From an uncultured Phascolarctobacterium sp. (GTDB lineage Bacteria; Bacillota; Negativicutes; Acidaminococcales; Acidaminococcaceae), in assembly GCA_900547415.1 (NCBI GenBank), contig URGS01000024.1, forward strand, positions 1 through 28,840: 28,840 nucleotides of DNA. The letters are read 5' to 3'. The position numbers and the translations under genes were made by a program. Positions 1-7,499 of the stretch are shown here, in pieces (positions within the stretch are counted from its first letter, which is position 1; every line of letters begins with the position of its first letter). The notes beneath the pieces were generated by a model. The model searched no databases. It was not told the origin of the DNA and saw only the letters and a program-made list of their open reading frames with translations.

Positions 1-120
1 AAGAGTATCTTCTTTAGAATATATAGCAACAGTACGGATTCCTAATTCGTTGCAGGCACGGAATACGCGGATGGCGATTTCACCGCGATTTGCAACTAAA
101 ACTGTTTTAATCTTAGGCAT
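1..120 (-). CDS. pyc: Pyruvate carboxylase, N-terminal end only (cut by window edge)
   Basis: The reverse strand encodes 40 residues beginning MPKIKTVLVANRGEIAIR, followed by VFRACNELGIRTVAIYSKED; the rest lies outside the window. This is the start of the biotin-carboxylase (ATP-grasp) fold that binds ATP and bicarbonate. The form VFRAC.ELGI.TVAIYS.ED is the usual N-terminus of single-chain pyruvate carboxylase, which makes oxaloacetate from pyruvate. An acetyl-CoA carboxylase AccC subunit would more often read ILIANRGEIAVRIIRA. The start codon has an AAAGGAGG site about 7 nt upstream and a well-placed promoter. It is divergent from ftsH. The biotin-carboxylase assignment is firm; pyruvate carboxylase over AccC is likely but not proven from 40 residues. 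Confidence 0.75.
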   Translation of the reverse strand, partial: MPKIKTVLVANRGEIAIRVFRACNELGIRTVAIYSKEDTL

Positions 121-152
121 ATTGTAAACCTCCTTTGAAATAGTACAAGCAT

Positions 153-181
153 ATTGTATAAAAATGCTTTCGGCATTGCAA
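153..181 (-). promoter_or_regulatory. Sigma-A-type promoter for pyc
   Basis: On the minus strand TTGCAA (176-181) and TACAAT (153-158) are separated by 17 nt. The predicted start is near 146, giving a short leader that carries the AAAGGAGG ribosome binding site of the carboxylase gene. Confidence 0.65.
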
Positions 182-259
182 GATGATGAACGCATGTATA
201 CATAATTCTTTGCTTTCAATAGTTGTTTTATCCATTCCGTTAATTTACAAATATTTCGC

Positions 260-288
260 TTGTTAAAATCTGCTCAACCTAGTAACAT
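260..288 (+). promoter_or_regulatory. Possible ftsH promoter
   Basis: TTGTTA (260-265) and TAACAT (283-288) are spaced by 17 nt, about 50 nt before the ftsH start. The -10 match is only partial, so this is a candidate; no better pair was seen in the 200-nt divergent region. Confidence 0.35.
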
Positions 289-338
289 ATATGGTAACAG
301 TAAAAGTTCACATTATGATAGATTAGGAGATGAAAAGA

Positions 339-2177
339 ATGGATGATAACAAAAAGCGACGTCCTCTTTTATATTATTATGTAATGGCGCTGCTGATAAT
401 TTTGCTGATTAACACCGTAATAGTACCTACATTCTTCAGTCCTAAGGTTAAAGAGGTTTCCTATGACAACTTTATCAAGATGGCCGATGATGGTAAGTTC
501 TCCAAGGTAGAGATTACTGACAAGCGTATTGCGGCCCTGTGCAAGGATGAGAACAATAAGGAGATTGTTGTAACAGGTCGTGTAGATGATCCGCAGCTGG
601 CTGATCGTCTGATGAAAAGCAAAGTTGAATTCTCCCAGGTTGTTCCTAAAGAGGATTCTTTTATTGTAAGCTTTTTTAAGAACTGGGTTCTGCCTATTAT
701 GCTGTTCTTTGGCTTGGGACAGCTCTTTATGTACTTTATGGGCAAGCGTATGGGTGGTGGCAATGCCATGACCTTTGGCAAGAGCAATGCTAAGGTATAC
801 GTTGAGGCTCAGACTGGCAAAAGCTTTGCTGATGTAGCTGGTCAGGACGAAGCTAAGGAAGCTTTGATGGAGCTGGTTGATTTTCTTCATAATCCTGAAA
901 AGTACAAGGAAATAGGTGCCAATATGCCTAAGGGTGCTCTTTTAGTAGGCCCTCCTGGTACTGGTAAGACCTTGTTGGCCAAGGCTGTAGCTGGTGAGGC
1001 TAAGGTGCCTTTCTTCTCCATCAGTGGTTCTGAGTTTGTAGAAATGTTTGTGGGTATGGGTGCAGCTCGTGTACGTGACCTGTTTAAGCAGGCCCAGGAA
1101 AAGGCTCCCTGTATTGTATTTATTGACGAGATTGATGCTATTGGCAAGCGTCGTGATAATGGTCAGTTTGGCGGCAATGACGAGCGTGAGCAGACCTTGA
1201 ACCAGCTGCTTAGTGAAATGGATGGCTTTGATGGCAGCAAGGGTGTAGTAATTTTGGCGGCGACTAACCGCCCTGAATCCTTGGATAAGGCACTGCTGCG
1301 TCCTGGTCGTTTTGACAGACGTATTCCTGTTGAGCTGCCTGATATTGGCGGTCGTGAGGCCATCTTAAAGGTACACGCCAAAGACGTGAAGATGGCAAAT
1401 GATATTGATTTCAAATCTTTAGCTAGAGCAACTGCCGGCGCTTCCGGCGCGGAGTTGGCCAACATTGTCAACGAGGCTGCTCTACGTGCTGTAAAAATGC
1501 AGCGCAAGGAGGTTGAACAGGCTGATTTGGAGGAATCCATTGAGGTCGTTATTGCAGGCTATCAGCGCAAGGGTGCAGTAGTTTCTCCTGAGGAGAAGCG
1601 CGTCATTGCTTACCATGAGATTGGTCATGCTTTGGTAGCTGCGATGCAGAAGAATTCTGCTCCGGTGCATAAGATTACTATTATTCCGCGTACTAATGGC
1701 GCACTTGGCTACACTATGCAGATTGCTGAAAACGACTCCGTCCTGATGAAGAAGGAGGAGCTTTTCAACAAAATTGTTACACTGACTGGCGGACGCAGTG
1801 CTGAAGAGGTAGTGTTTAACTGTGTAACCTCCGGTGCTTCCAATGATATTGAGCAGGCGACACGTATTGCCCGTGGTATGGTTACCCGCTTTGGTATGAC
1901 TGAAGAGTTTGATATGATGGCTACTGAGGTAGTCAATAATATGTATCTTGGCGGCGATACTTCCTTGCAGTGCAGTCAGGAAACTGCTGGTAAGATTGAT
2001 GCTAAGGTGCTGGAGATTATCAAAGAGGCTCATCAGAAGGCAAGAAATATTCTGATTGAGAATCGTGATAAGCTTGATGTTCTTGCTGGGTATTTACTGG
2101 AAAAGGAAACTATTACCGGTGATGAGTTTATGGCTCTGCTGCGTAAGGAAGAGTCTGCAGTTGAACAAGAAGCATAA
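339..2177 (+). CDS. ftsH: ATP-dependent zinc metalloprotease FtsH
   Basis: FtsH is a hexameric membrane-anchored AAA+ protease that degrades misfolded membrane proteins and some soluble regulators. The 612-residue product has an N-terminal membrane segment (about 12-33), an extracytoplasmic loop, a second membrane segment (about 112-134), Walker A GPPGTGKT at 204-211, Walker B IVFIDE at 259-264, the second region of homology around ATNRPESLDKALLRPGRFDR, and the zinc site HEIGH at 426-430. Length is normal for the family. An in-frame ATG exists at 330, but the TAGGAG site abuts it with no spacing; the ATG at 339 has about 9 nt spacing and is preferred. The gene stands alone, divergent from pyc, and ends at a strong terminator. 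Confidence 0.97.
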   Translation: MDDNKKRRPLLYYYVMALLIILLINTVIVPTFFSPKVKEVSYDNFIKMADDGKFSKVEITDKRIAALCKDENNKEIVVTGRVDDPQLADRLMKSKVEFSQVVPKEDSFIVSFFKNWVLPIMLFFGLGQLFMYFMGKRMGGGNAMTFGKSNAKVYVEAQTGKSFADVAGQDEAKEALMELVDFLHNPEKYKEIGANMPKGALLVGPPGTGKTLLAKAVAGEAKVPFFSISGSEFVEMFVGMGAARVRDLFKQAQEKAPCIVFIDEIDAIGKRRDNGQFGGNDEREQTLNQLLSEMDGFDGSKGVVILAATNRPESLDKALLRPGRFDRRIPVELPDIGGREAILKVHAKDVKMANDIDFKSLARATAGASGAELANIVNEAALRAVKMQRKEVEQADLEESIEVVIAGYQRKGAVVSPEEKRVIAYHEIGHALVAAMQKNSAPVHKITIIPRTNGALGYTMQIAENDSVLMKKEELFNKIVTLTGGRSAEEVVFNCVTSGASNDIEQATRIARGMVTRFGMTEEFDMMATEVVNNMYLGGDTSLQCSQETAGKIDAKVLEIIKEAHQKARNILIENRDKLDVLAGYLLEKETITGDEFMALLRKEESAVEQEA

Positions 2178-2184
2178 GGATAAT

Positions 2185-2222
2185 AAAAATGAGGCTGGGG
2201 CGAAGGTCCCAGCCTCATTTTT
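2185..2222 (+). terminator. Intrinsic terminator of ftsH
   Basis: An 11-bp stem, ATGAGGCTGGG pairing with CCCAGCCTCAT, has an 8-nt loop and is followed by TTTTT; an A tract precedes it. The GAGGCTGGG/CCCAGCCTC core recurs in the inverted repeat at 28187-28365. Confidence 0.9.
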
Positions 2223-2265
2223 ACTTTAGTCCCAATATAGATATTTAGAAGGTAAAAACTTAAAC

Positions 2266-2445
2266 AGCAATTATTATATTCTGTAATGACATAGGACTTT
2301 TAGCTTGCAAGGGCTTAGAACCATAGAAATAAGGGTTCAATGAATTTTCTGTTACTACGAACAGATTAATCCCGCAATTTCGTCATGGTTCTGCTCGAAG
2401 CAAGCGTCAAGAAAGCCCTTAGGAGTGAAAGAATATATAATTGCT
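2266..2445. ncRNA. 180-nt rod-shaped inverted repeat, candidate 6S-like structured RNA
   Basis: The 294-bp gap between ftsH and the convergent phosphoesterase gene holds one long imperfect hairpin. The ends pair over 16 bp with one bulge (2266-2282 with 2430-2445). Further in, GCTTGC (2303-2308) pairs with GCAAGC (2399-2404), AGAACCAT (2318-2325) with ATGGTTCT (2385-2392), and CTGTT (2349-2353) with AACAG (2360-2364) closes the tip. Between these are internal loops. A single rod of about 180 nt with bubbles is the architecture of 6S RNA, but the strand is not resolved, no convincing promoter was found, and a small inverted-repeat element is the alternative. No open reading frame lies here. 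Confidence 0.35.
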
Positions 2446-2471
2446 TTTGCCTATCATTCCTTATAATATTT

Positions 2472-3164
2472 TTACAAAATCTTATACAGCTCAAAATTCT
2501 GAGTGTCGCAGGAGACTAGCTTGTAGTTGATGCCGTTGCGTTCACCTTCAAAGGTGTAGACGTGCTCTAGGCCGTGGATGTGTCCGTAGACGCAGTTTTG
2601 GACATGATATTTTTCCATCAGCTCAGAAAATAGAGTTACTTCGTCTGCGGCAAAGATGGGGGGATAATGAATTGCAGTAATGATGCGTTCAGGATTCTGT
2701 GCCGCTGCTGCCTGCAGAGACATTTCCAGACGGATTGCTTCACGATCATAGATTTTTTTATCTTCCTCGCTAAAGCTGTCAGAGGATGGCAGAATCCAGC
2801 CACGAGTACCACAGATAGCGGTAGTGCCAACCATGATGCAGCCGTTTTGGATAAACTCAAAGTTCTTGCCGTACATATCCTGCATCTTTTTGAGGCTGCC
2901 CCACCAGTAATCATGGTTGCCTCGAAGCAGCAGCTTGCGTCCAGGCAGCTGGGCAATCCAATTCAAATCCTCCGCAGCGTTGGCCAATCCCATTGCCCAG
3001 GAAATATCGCCGCAGATTATGACGGTGTCTTCATCCGTGACGGTATTTAGCCAATTGGCCTTAATTTTTTCTTTATGTCCAAGCCAATGCTTTCCAAAAA
3101 TTTCCATGGGCTTAGCTGGAGTCTCTCCTGATAAATGTAGGTCACCAATAGCGTAAATGTGCAT
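2472..3164 (-). CDS. Calcineurin-like metallophosphoesterase
   Basis: The 230-residue protein carries the full dinuclear-metal phosphoesterase signature: GDLHL (7-11), GDISW (52-56), GNHDYWW (82-88), H166 in AIHYPP and GHIH (194-197). Such proteins hydrolyse phosphomonoesters or phosphodiesters using two metal ions; the substrate of this subfamily (COG1768-like) is not known to me. No signal peptide is seen, so it is probably cytoplasmic. It begins 11 nt after the HAD phosphatase gene with its own GAGG site and is almost certainly cotranscribed with it. The coupling to a second phosphatase suggests nucleotide or metabolite clean-up, but that is inference. Confidence 0.88.
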   Translation of the reverse strand: MHIYAIGDLHLSGETPAKPMEIFGKHWLGHKEKIKANWLNTVTDEDTVIICGDISWAMGLANAAEDLNWIAQLPGRKLLLRGNHDYWWGSLKKMQDMYGKNFEFIQNGCIMVGTTAICGTRGWILPSSDSFSEEDKKIYDREAIRLEMSLQAAAAQNPERIITAIHYPPIFAADEVTLFSELMEKYHVQNCVYGHIHGLEHVYTFEGERNGINYKLVSCDTQNFELYKIL

Positions 3165-3175
3165 TTTAACCTCGC

Positions 3176-3832
3176 TTAGCCTAAGAGCAGCTTACGCAGA
3201 GCAGCCATATCCTCGGCATAGTAATCAACCTTGGCTGCTTTGAGCTCGCCAGGATGAGCAAAGCCGTAGCCAACACCAATGCAGGGAATATCATTGGCAT
3301 GAGCAGCAAAAACGTCGTGCTCTCTGTCGCCGATTAGAAAAGTTTTAGCCTTTGCTTCAGGAGTAGTAATATTCCACTTTTCCAAAGCTTTTGCTACAAC
3401 TAATGCTTTATCGTTCATTTTACCCTCAAGGTCGCAGCCGGTAATGTCTTCCATATAGGGGTTCATGCCATAACGTTCGGAAATGCGTACTGCAAAAACT
3501 TCCGGCTTGGCAGTTGCCATACCTATTTTGCGTTCGTCCTGCTTCAAGTCCTGCAAAAGCTCTAAAATGCCTGCATAGGGACGATTTTCCCAGATGCCAA
3601 TATCAGTGTAGCGTTCTCTATATTTGTCTACGCAGTAGAGGGATTGCTCTCTGTTCAGACCGTAATATTTCATAAAAGAATCTAAAAGAGGAGGACCGAT
3701 GAAAGCGTTCAGCTTTTCCAAATCAGGTTCTTCAATATCCATACTTTGAAGAGCGTATTGCACGCATTTGGTAATACCCTCAGCAGAGTTGGTAAGAGTA
3801 CCATCTAAATCAAACAATAAATTTTGAAACAT
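3176..3832 (-). CDS. HAD-superfamily phosphatase (phosphoglycolate phosphatase-like)
   Basis: This 218-residue protein is a subfamily IA haloacid dehalogenase-type hydrolase. Motif I is FDLDGTLTNS with nucleophile D8 and acid D10, motif II is the T in MATAKPE (about 107), motif III is a lysine near 138, and motif IV is IGDREHD (167-173). The helical cap lies at about 15-85. Close relatives are annotated as phosphoglycolate phosphatase, pyrophosphatase PpaX or 5'-nucleotidase, and the sequence does not decide between them. The start has AAGGAG 6 nt upstream. It is the first gene of a two-gene operon with the metallophosphoesterase. Confidence 0.88.
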   Translation of the reverse strand: MFQNLLFDLDGTLTNSAEGITKCVQYALQSMDIEEPDLEKLNAFIGPPLLDSFMKYYGLNREQSLYCVDKYRERYTDIGIWENRPYAGILELLQDLKQDERKIGMATAKPEVFAVRISERYGMNPYMEDITGCDLEGKMNDKALVVAKALEKWNITTPEAKAKTFLIGDREHDVFAAHANDIPCIGVGYGFAHPGELKAAKVDYYAEDMAALRKLLLG

Positions 3833-3885
3833 TTTAATCTCCTTTATGATGATTTTTAAAGAAATTTTTTACAAAATACAGAGTA

Positions 3886-3894
3886 ATTATAACA
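3886..3894 (-). promoter_or_regulatory. Extended -10 promoter for the HAD/phosphoesterase operon
   Basis: The minus strand reads TGTTATAAT, an extended -10 element, about 55 nt before the HAD gene start. No good -35 hexamer sits at 16-18 nt, so strength is uncertain. Confidence 0.4.
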
Positions 3895-4037
3895 TATAAT
3901 TTATAATAGTGATACAATGAAAGGGTAGTTGATGCTAAGTATACTGCACGTAGCAGCATATTTTTAAGAGAACGTGAGGTAATATGCTTCATCGCTTCTA
4001 GTTTATATTTTGTTTTTATCTCGAGGGGGAATTGACC

Positions 4038-5240
4038 ATGACTGTAAAATTATATGAAAACAATTCGCTGCTGAAAAGCTGTCAGGCTGTTGTTACCGCT
4101 TGTACTGAATCTAAAGGTAAATATCTTATTGAACTGGACCAGACTGTATTCTTCCCTGAGGGAGGCGGTCAGCTTAGTGACAAGGGAATAATTAGTGACG
4201 CTAAGGTAGCCCATGTTGCGGAAAAGAATGGTCATATTCTTCACGAATGTGATAAACCATTGGCAGTCGGTTCAATGGTTGAGGCTAAGCTTGATTGGAT
4301 GGTTCGCCTTGATCGGATGCAGCAGCATTTAGGCGAGCATATTTTGAGCTACGCCTTTTGGAAGCTTTTTAAGGCCAATAATGTGGGCTTTCACATGAAT
4401 GAGGATAACGTTACTATAGATTTAGATAAAGAAATGACACCCGAAGAGCTGCTTAAGGCAGAGCATTTGACTAATGAAATTATTTGGGACAATCGTCCTG
4501 TAAGTGTCAATTATATGGACAGCACCGAGCTTGAGGCTCATAAGAATGAGATGCGTAAGTTTAATGACAAGCTAACAGGTATCTTACGCATTGTTTCTGT
4601 AGAAGGTGCAGATATCTGTACCTGTTGCGGTACTCATCCGCCCTTTACAGGTATGGTAGGCAGCGTCAAGATTATTCGCAGTGATAAGCATAAGAATGGT
4701 TGTCGTGTAGAATTTTTGTGCGGACGCAGAGCTTTGCTCGATGCAGATAAGAAGAACAATATTCTACTAAGTGTAGCTGCAGATTTTTCTGCCAAGCCGG
4801 AGCAGGTGCCTGAGCGTTTGGCCAAGCTGCATAAAGAAGTCGAAGAGCTCTATGAACAGCTTAAAGCAAAAACCTTAGCATTGTTGGAGCGTGGCTTAGA
4901 GGATAAGCTTGCGGAAGCTGCATTGCGAGCTGATGGCTCCAAGCTTTTGGTAATGGCTCTTACCGATGACGGCAAGGAGAGTAAGCTGCTGATGCCAAGA
5001 TTAATGACCTTGACTAATACTGTGTCTGTTATTTTTTCTGTTCAGTCTGAAAGAATAAGCTATGTTCTAGTATTAGGAGCTGATACTAGTGGTGATTGCC
5101 GTACCTATATTAAGATTGTAAATGAAATATTTGCTGGTCGCGGCGGTGGTAAGCCTGACTGTGCTCAGGGCGGTGCACCTTACTGCGATGACTGGCAGGA
5201 TAAGCTAGAGAAGGCAAAAAATGCTTTGCTTAAGATTTAG
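4038..5240 (+). CDS. Alanyl-tRNA editing protein, AlaX-long type with DHHA1 domain
   Basis: AlaX proteins hydrolyse mischarged Ser- or Gly-tRNA(Ala) in trans. The 400-residue product has the beta-barrel segment with FFPEGGGQLSD (about 38-48), the zinc histidines in QQHLGEH (H97, H101) and CTCCGTH (194-200), matching the editing domain of alanyl-tRNA synthetase. It then has a coiled region (about 255-285) and a C-terminal DHHA1 domain ending in GRGGGKPD (367-374). That order is the long AlaX form. The start was taken as ATG 4038 because GAGGGGGA ends 7 nt upstream; the in-frame TTG at 4032 is too close to that site. It is monocistronic, with terminators or convergent genes on the right. Confidence 0.92.
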   Translation: MTVKLYENNSLLKSCQAVVTACTESKGKYLIELDQTVFFPEGGGQLSDKGIISDAKVAHVAEKNGHILHECDKPLAVGSMVEAKLDWMVRLDRMQQHLGEHILSYAFWKLFKANNVGFHMNEDNVTIDLDKEMTPEELLKAEHLTNEIIWDNRPVSVNYMDSTELEAHKNEMRKFNDKLTGILRIVSVEGADICTCCGTHPPFTGMVGSVKIIRSDKHKNGCRVEFLCGRRALLDADKKNNILLSVAADFSAKPEQVPERLAKLHKEVEELYEQLKAKTLALLERGLEDKLAEAALRADGSKLLVMALTDDGKESKLLMPRLMTLTNTVSVIFSVQSERISYVLVLGADTSGDCRTYIKIVNEIFAGRGGGKPDCAQGGAPYCDDWQDKLEKAKNALLKI

Positions 5241-5273
5241 TGTGTAAAGTATAAATACTCTTTATGAGAAAAG

Positions 5274-5314
5274 GCAAAAAAAGAGACTGCCATCAATATG
5301 GTAGTCTCTTTTGC
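5274..5314. terminator. Bidirectional terminator between the AlaX gene and threonine aldolase
   Basis: AGAGACTGCCAT pairs with ATGGTAGTCTCT (one G-U pair, 4-nt loop). An A tract lies on the left and a T tract on the right, so it can stop the plus-strand AlaX transcript and the minus-strand aldolase transcript, whose stop codon lies within a few bases. Confidence 0.85.
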
Positions 5315-5316
5315 AT

Positions 5317-6351
5317 TTACAGCTCGTTGATTTTTGCCATCAGCTTTTCAACCTCTTCATCTTTGGTAGCCCAGCTGGTGCAGATGCGGACGCTGTAGTT
5401 TCCGTCAGGAAGATAGGCGTTGAGGCTAAGCACAAAGTCTTCGCTCAGCTTTTTATATTGTTCAGGGGTAAGAATAACGAATTGTTGGTTGGTAGGAGAG
5501 TCGGTGACAAATTTAAAGCCTTTAGCCAAAAGTAAATCGCGAATTTTTAGTGCTTGCCTTGTAGCTTTGCCACAGATTTCCAAATAAAGATTATCCTTGA
5601 AGATAGTGCCGAACTGTACACCCAAAAGGCGTCCTTTGGCTAAAATTGCGCCACATTGCTTAGCAATGGTACGGAAGTCTGGCTTTAAGTATGGGTGAGT
5701 AATAACTACTGCTTCACCAAAGAGCAGACCGCATTTAGTACCGCCAATGTAGAAAACGTCGCAGCTGTTGGCCAAGTCCTCCAAGGTCATATTGCAGTCT
5801 GGTGCACCCAGAGCATAACCGAGACGTGCACCGTCGACAAAGAGATAAAGACCTACACTATGGCAGTATGCGTAAAGCTCTGCCATTTCTTCTTTGGAAT
5901 ACATGCTGCCGATTTCAGTAGGCTGGGAAATATAGACCATTTTAGGTTGTGCCCAATGCTCGCGGGACGGATCAGTATCATATTGCTCCCATGCAGCTTT
6001 GACCATAGCTGCAGTCAGCTTGCCGTCTTCGCTGGGCAGTTCAATTACCTTGTGACCAGTATGCTCAATGGCACCTGCCTCGTGAGTGTTGACATGACTT
6101 TGTACTGTAGCCAGCACAGCTTGGTGAGGTCGCAGAGATGCACAGATAATGGTCAGATTGGTTTGGGTGCCGCCAACGAGAAAATGCACATCGGCGTCAG
6201 GTCGGCCGCAGGCTTTTTTTATAAGCTCTCTGGCTTCGTCGCAATACGGGTCCAGACCATAGCCATCAGTTTGCTCCATGTTGGTTGCTGCTAATTTTTC
6301 TAATACGGCAGGATAACAGCCCTCTGTATAGTCACTGTTAAAACGATACAT
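5317..6351 (-). CDS. ltaE: Low-specificity L-threonine aldolase (PLP enzyme)
   Basis: The 344-residue protein is a fold-type I PLP enzyme of the beta-eliminating lyase/threonine aldolase family, splitting L-threonine or allo-threonine to glycine and acetaldehyde. The N-terminal FNSDYTEG and TNMEQTDGYG motifs are typical, FVDGARLGYA (about 171-180) holds the aspartate that binds the PLP nitrogen, and YIGGTKCG holds the Schiff-base lysine (K206). Length fits the family. The start is ATG 6351, 8 nt after GAGGGG; an in-frame GTG at 6360 overlaps that site and is less likely. It is monocistronic with its own extended -10 promoter. With glyA in the same window it gives a second route to glycine. 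Confidence 0.88.
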   Translation of the reverse strand: MYRFNSDYTEGCYPAVLEKLAATNMEQTDGYGLDPYCDEARELIKKACGRPDADVHFLVGGTQTNLTIICASLRPHQAVLATVQSHVNTHEAGAIEHTGHKVIELPSEDGKLTAAMVKAAWEQYDTDPSREHWAQPKMVYISQPTEIGSMYSKEEMAELYAYCHSVGLYLFVDGARLGYALGAPDCNMTLEDLANSCDVFYIGGTKCGLLFGEAVVITHPYLKPDFRTIAKQCGAILAKGRLLGVQFGTIFKDNLYLEICGKATRQALKIRDLLLAKGFKFVTDSPTNQQFVILTPEQYKKLSEDFVLSLNAYLPDGNYSVRICTSWATKDEEVEKLMAKINEL

Positions 6352-6419
6352 TATAATCACCCCTCAGAAAATTTCGTGAATGAGCTGCTGCCTTGCAAAA
6401 GACCACAGCTATAGGAAAT

Positions 6420-6438
6420 ATGTAGCTACATTATACCA
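6420..6438 (-). promoter_or_regulatory. Extended -10 promoter of ltaE with overlapping palindrome
   Basis: The minus strand reads TGGTATAAT (6430-6438). Directly downstream and overlapping its last bases is the perfect 12-bp palindrome ATGTAGCTACAT (6420-6431), placed at the likely transcription start, where a repressor would act. The operator role is inference. Confidence 0.5.
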
Positions 6439-6577
6439 CAATATGACATTCATAATACTATGACTATGCTAAAAAAGGCGGTTCTTGCCTTGGGATAGTT
6501 GATAAAACTAATAAAACATAATTTGAATATATCTGGGGGTGGGTGGTGGCAACCGCTTTAAACTAGCATTTTCATGC

Positions 6578-6616
6578 GGAAAAATAAAAAAACTGTGCCG
6601 GAGTGTTCCAGCACAG
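6578..6616 (-). terminator. Terminator of the DedA gene
   Basis: On the minus strand CTGTGCTGG pairs with CCGGCACAG (9 bp with one G-U pair, 6-nt loop), followed by TTTTTTTATTTT. It lies just after the dedA stop codon. The rest of the gap to ltaE (6439-6577) holds only a weak second hairpin at about 6475-6491. Confidence 0.85.
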
Positions 6617-6624
6617 CAGGAGTA

Positions 6625-7278
6625 TTAATCCTTTTTGCCAAGAAGCTTTTTGCCAAAGGTCTCATAAAGAATGGGCAACAGGGAAAAAGCAACGATGCCC
6701 AGAGTTACAAGGGTAAAGTTCTTTTTGATGATGGGAATATTGCCAAAGAAGTAACCGCCGCCAACAAAAATCAGTACCCATACTACAGCACCAATTACAT
6801 TGTAGTGAGCAAAGGTCAGATAATGCATTTTGCCAATACCTGCTACAAAGGGCGCAAAGGTACGGACAATGGGAACGAAGCGTGCCAGGAAAATAGCCTT
6901 GTGGCCATGCTTGGCGTAAAAGTCAGAAGCCTTGTCAATATGTTCCTTCTTAATAAGGCTGTTCTTGGCGTTGATCATACGCATTCCTAGGTGCTCACCT
7001 ATCATATAGTTGCAGGCGTCACCAAGTACTGCGGATATAAGAAAGATAACGGTAATAATTTTAATATCCATGCCATCAGGTGCAGTTGCAGCAAGGGCAC
7101 CGCAGGCGAAAAGAAGGGAATCGCCGGGGAGAAAAGGGGTGACAACCAGACCAGTTTCGCAGAACACTACCATAAAGAGAATTGCGTAGATAAGATGTCC
7201 ATAGGCTGCCATGATTTCTGGCAGATGTTTGTCTAAATGTAAAATAAGGTCAATGAAATACATCAAATATGTTTCCAT
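6625..7278 (-). CDS. dedA: DedA family membrane protein (probable lipid flippase)
   Basis: DedA/VTT proteins are integral membrane proteins; some members return undecaprenyl phosphate across the cytoplasmic membrane and others affect phosphatidylethanolamine flipping. The 217-residue product has the two hallmark re-entrant segments: ETGLVVTPFLPGDSLLF (41-57, with the conserved E41 and D53) and ARFVPIVRTFAPFVAGIGKM (132-151, with the conserved arginines). Several hydrophobic helices surround them. The GGAGG site is 12 nt before the start, longer than usual. It is monocistronic, with a promoter and terminator of its own. Which lipid it moves cannot be told from the sequence. Confidence 0.93.
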   Translation of the reverse strand: METYLMYFIDLILHLDKHLPEIMAAYGHLIYAILFMVVFCETGLVVTPFLPGDSLLFACGALAATAPDGMDIKIITVIFLISAVLGDACNYMIGEHLGMRMINAKNSLIKKEHIDKASDFYAKHGHKAIFLARFVPIVRTFAPFVAGIGKMHYLTFAHYNVIGAVVWVLIFVGGGYFFGNIPIIKKNFTLVTLGIVAFSLLPILYETFGKKLLGKKD

Positions 7279-7314
7279 AAATTATTTATGCCTCCAATTA
7301 TTTCTAGTCAAGTT

Positions 7315-7343
7315 ATTCTACCACAAATGAGGTCGTCTGTCAT
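7315..7343 (-). promoter_or_regulatory. Promoter of dedA
   Basis: On the minus strand ATGACA (7338-7343) and TAGAAT (7315-7320) are 17 nt apart, with TG one base before the -10. It is about 37 nt from the dedA start codon. Confidence 0.65.
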
Positions 7344-7404
7344 AAATTTCGTAAAATTTTTTCAGAAGCCTAGAAATTTTTATCATAGCTATTTGGAAAA
7401 GCTT

Positions 7405-7433
7405 TTGCGGCAAAGTGGCTGATGTGTTATAAT
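7405..7433 (+). promoter_or_regulatory. Promoter of map
   Basis: TTGCGG (7405-7410), 17 nt, then TATAAT (7428-7433) with an upstream TG extension. It is divergent from the dedA promoter and about 65 nt before the map start. Confidence 0.7.
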
Positions 7434-7499
7434 GAAGCGGAATAACGAAATAATTATCATAATAAAAATTATAGTTTAATAATGTTAAAGGAGTATGAA

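Noticed and set aside
3929..3945. TTGATG...TATACT as a promoter for the AlaX gene
   Set aside because: The hexamers are only 5 nt apart; no good promoter was identified in this gap on the plus strand.
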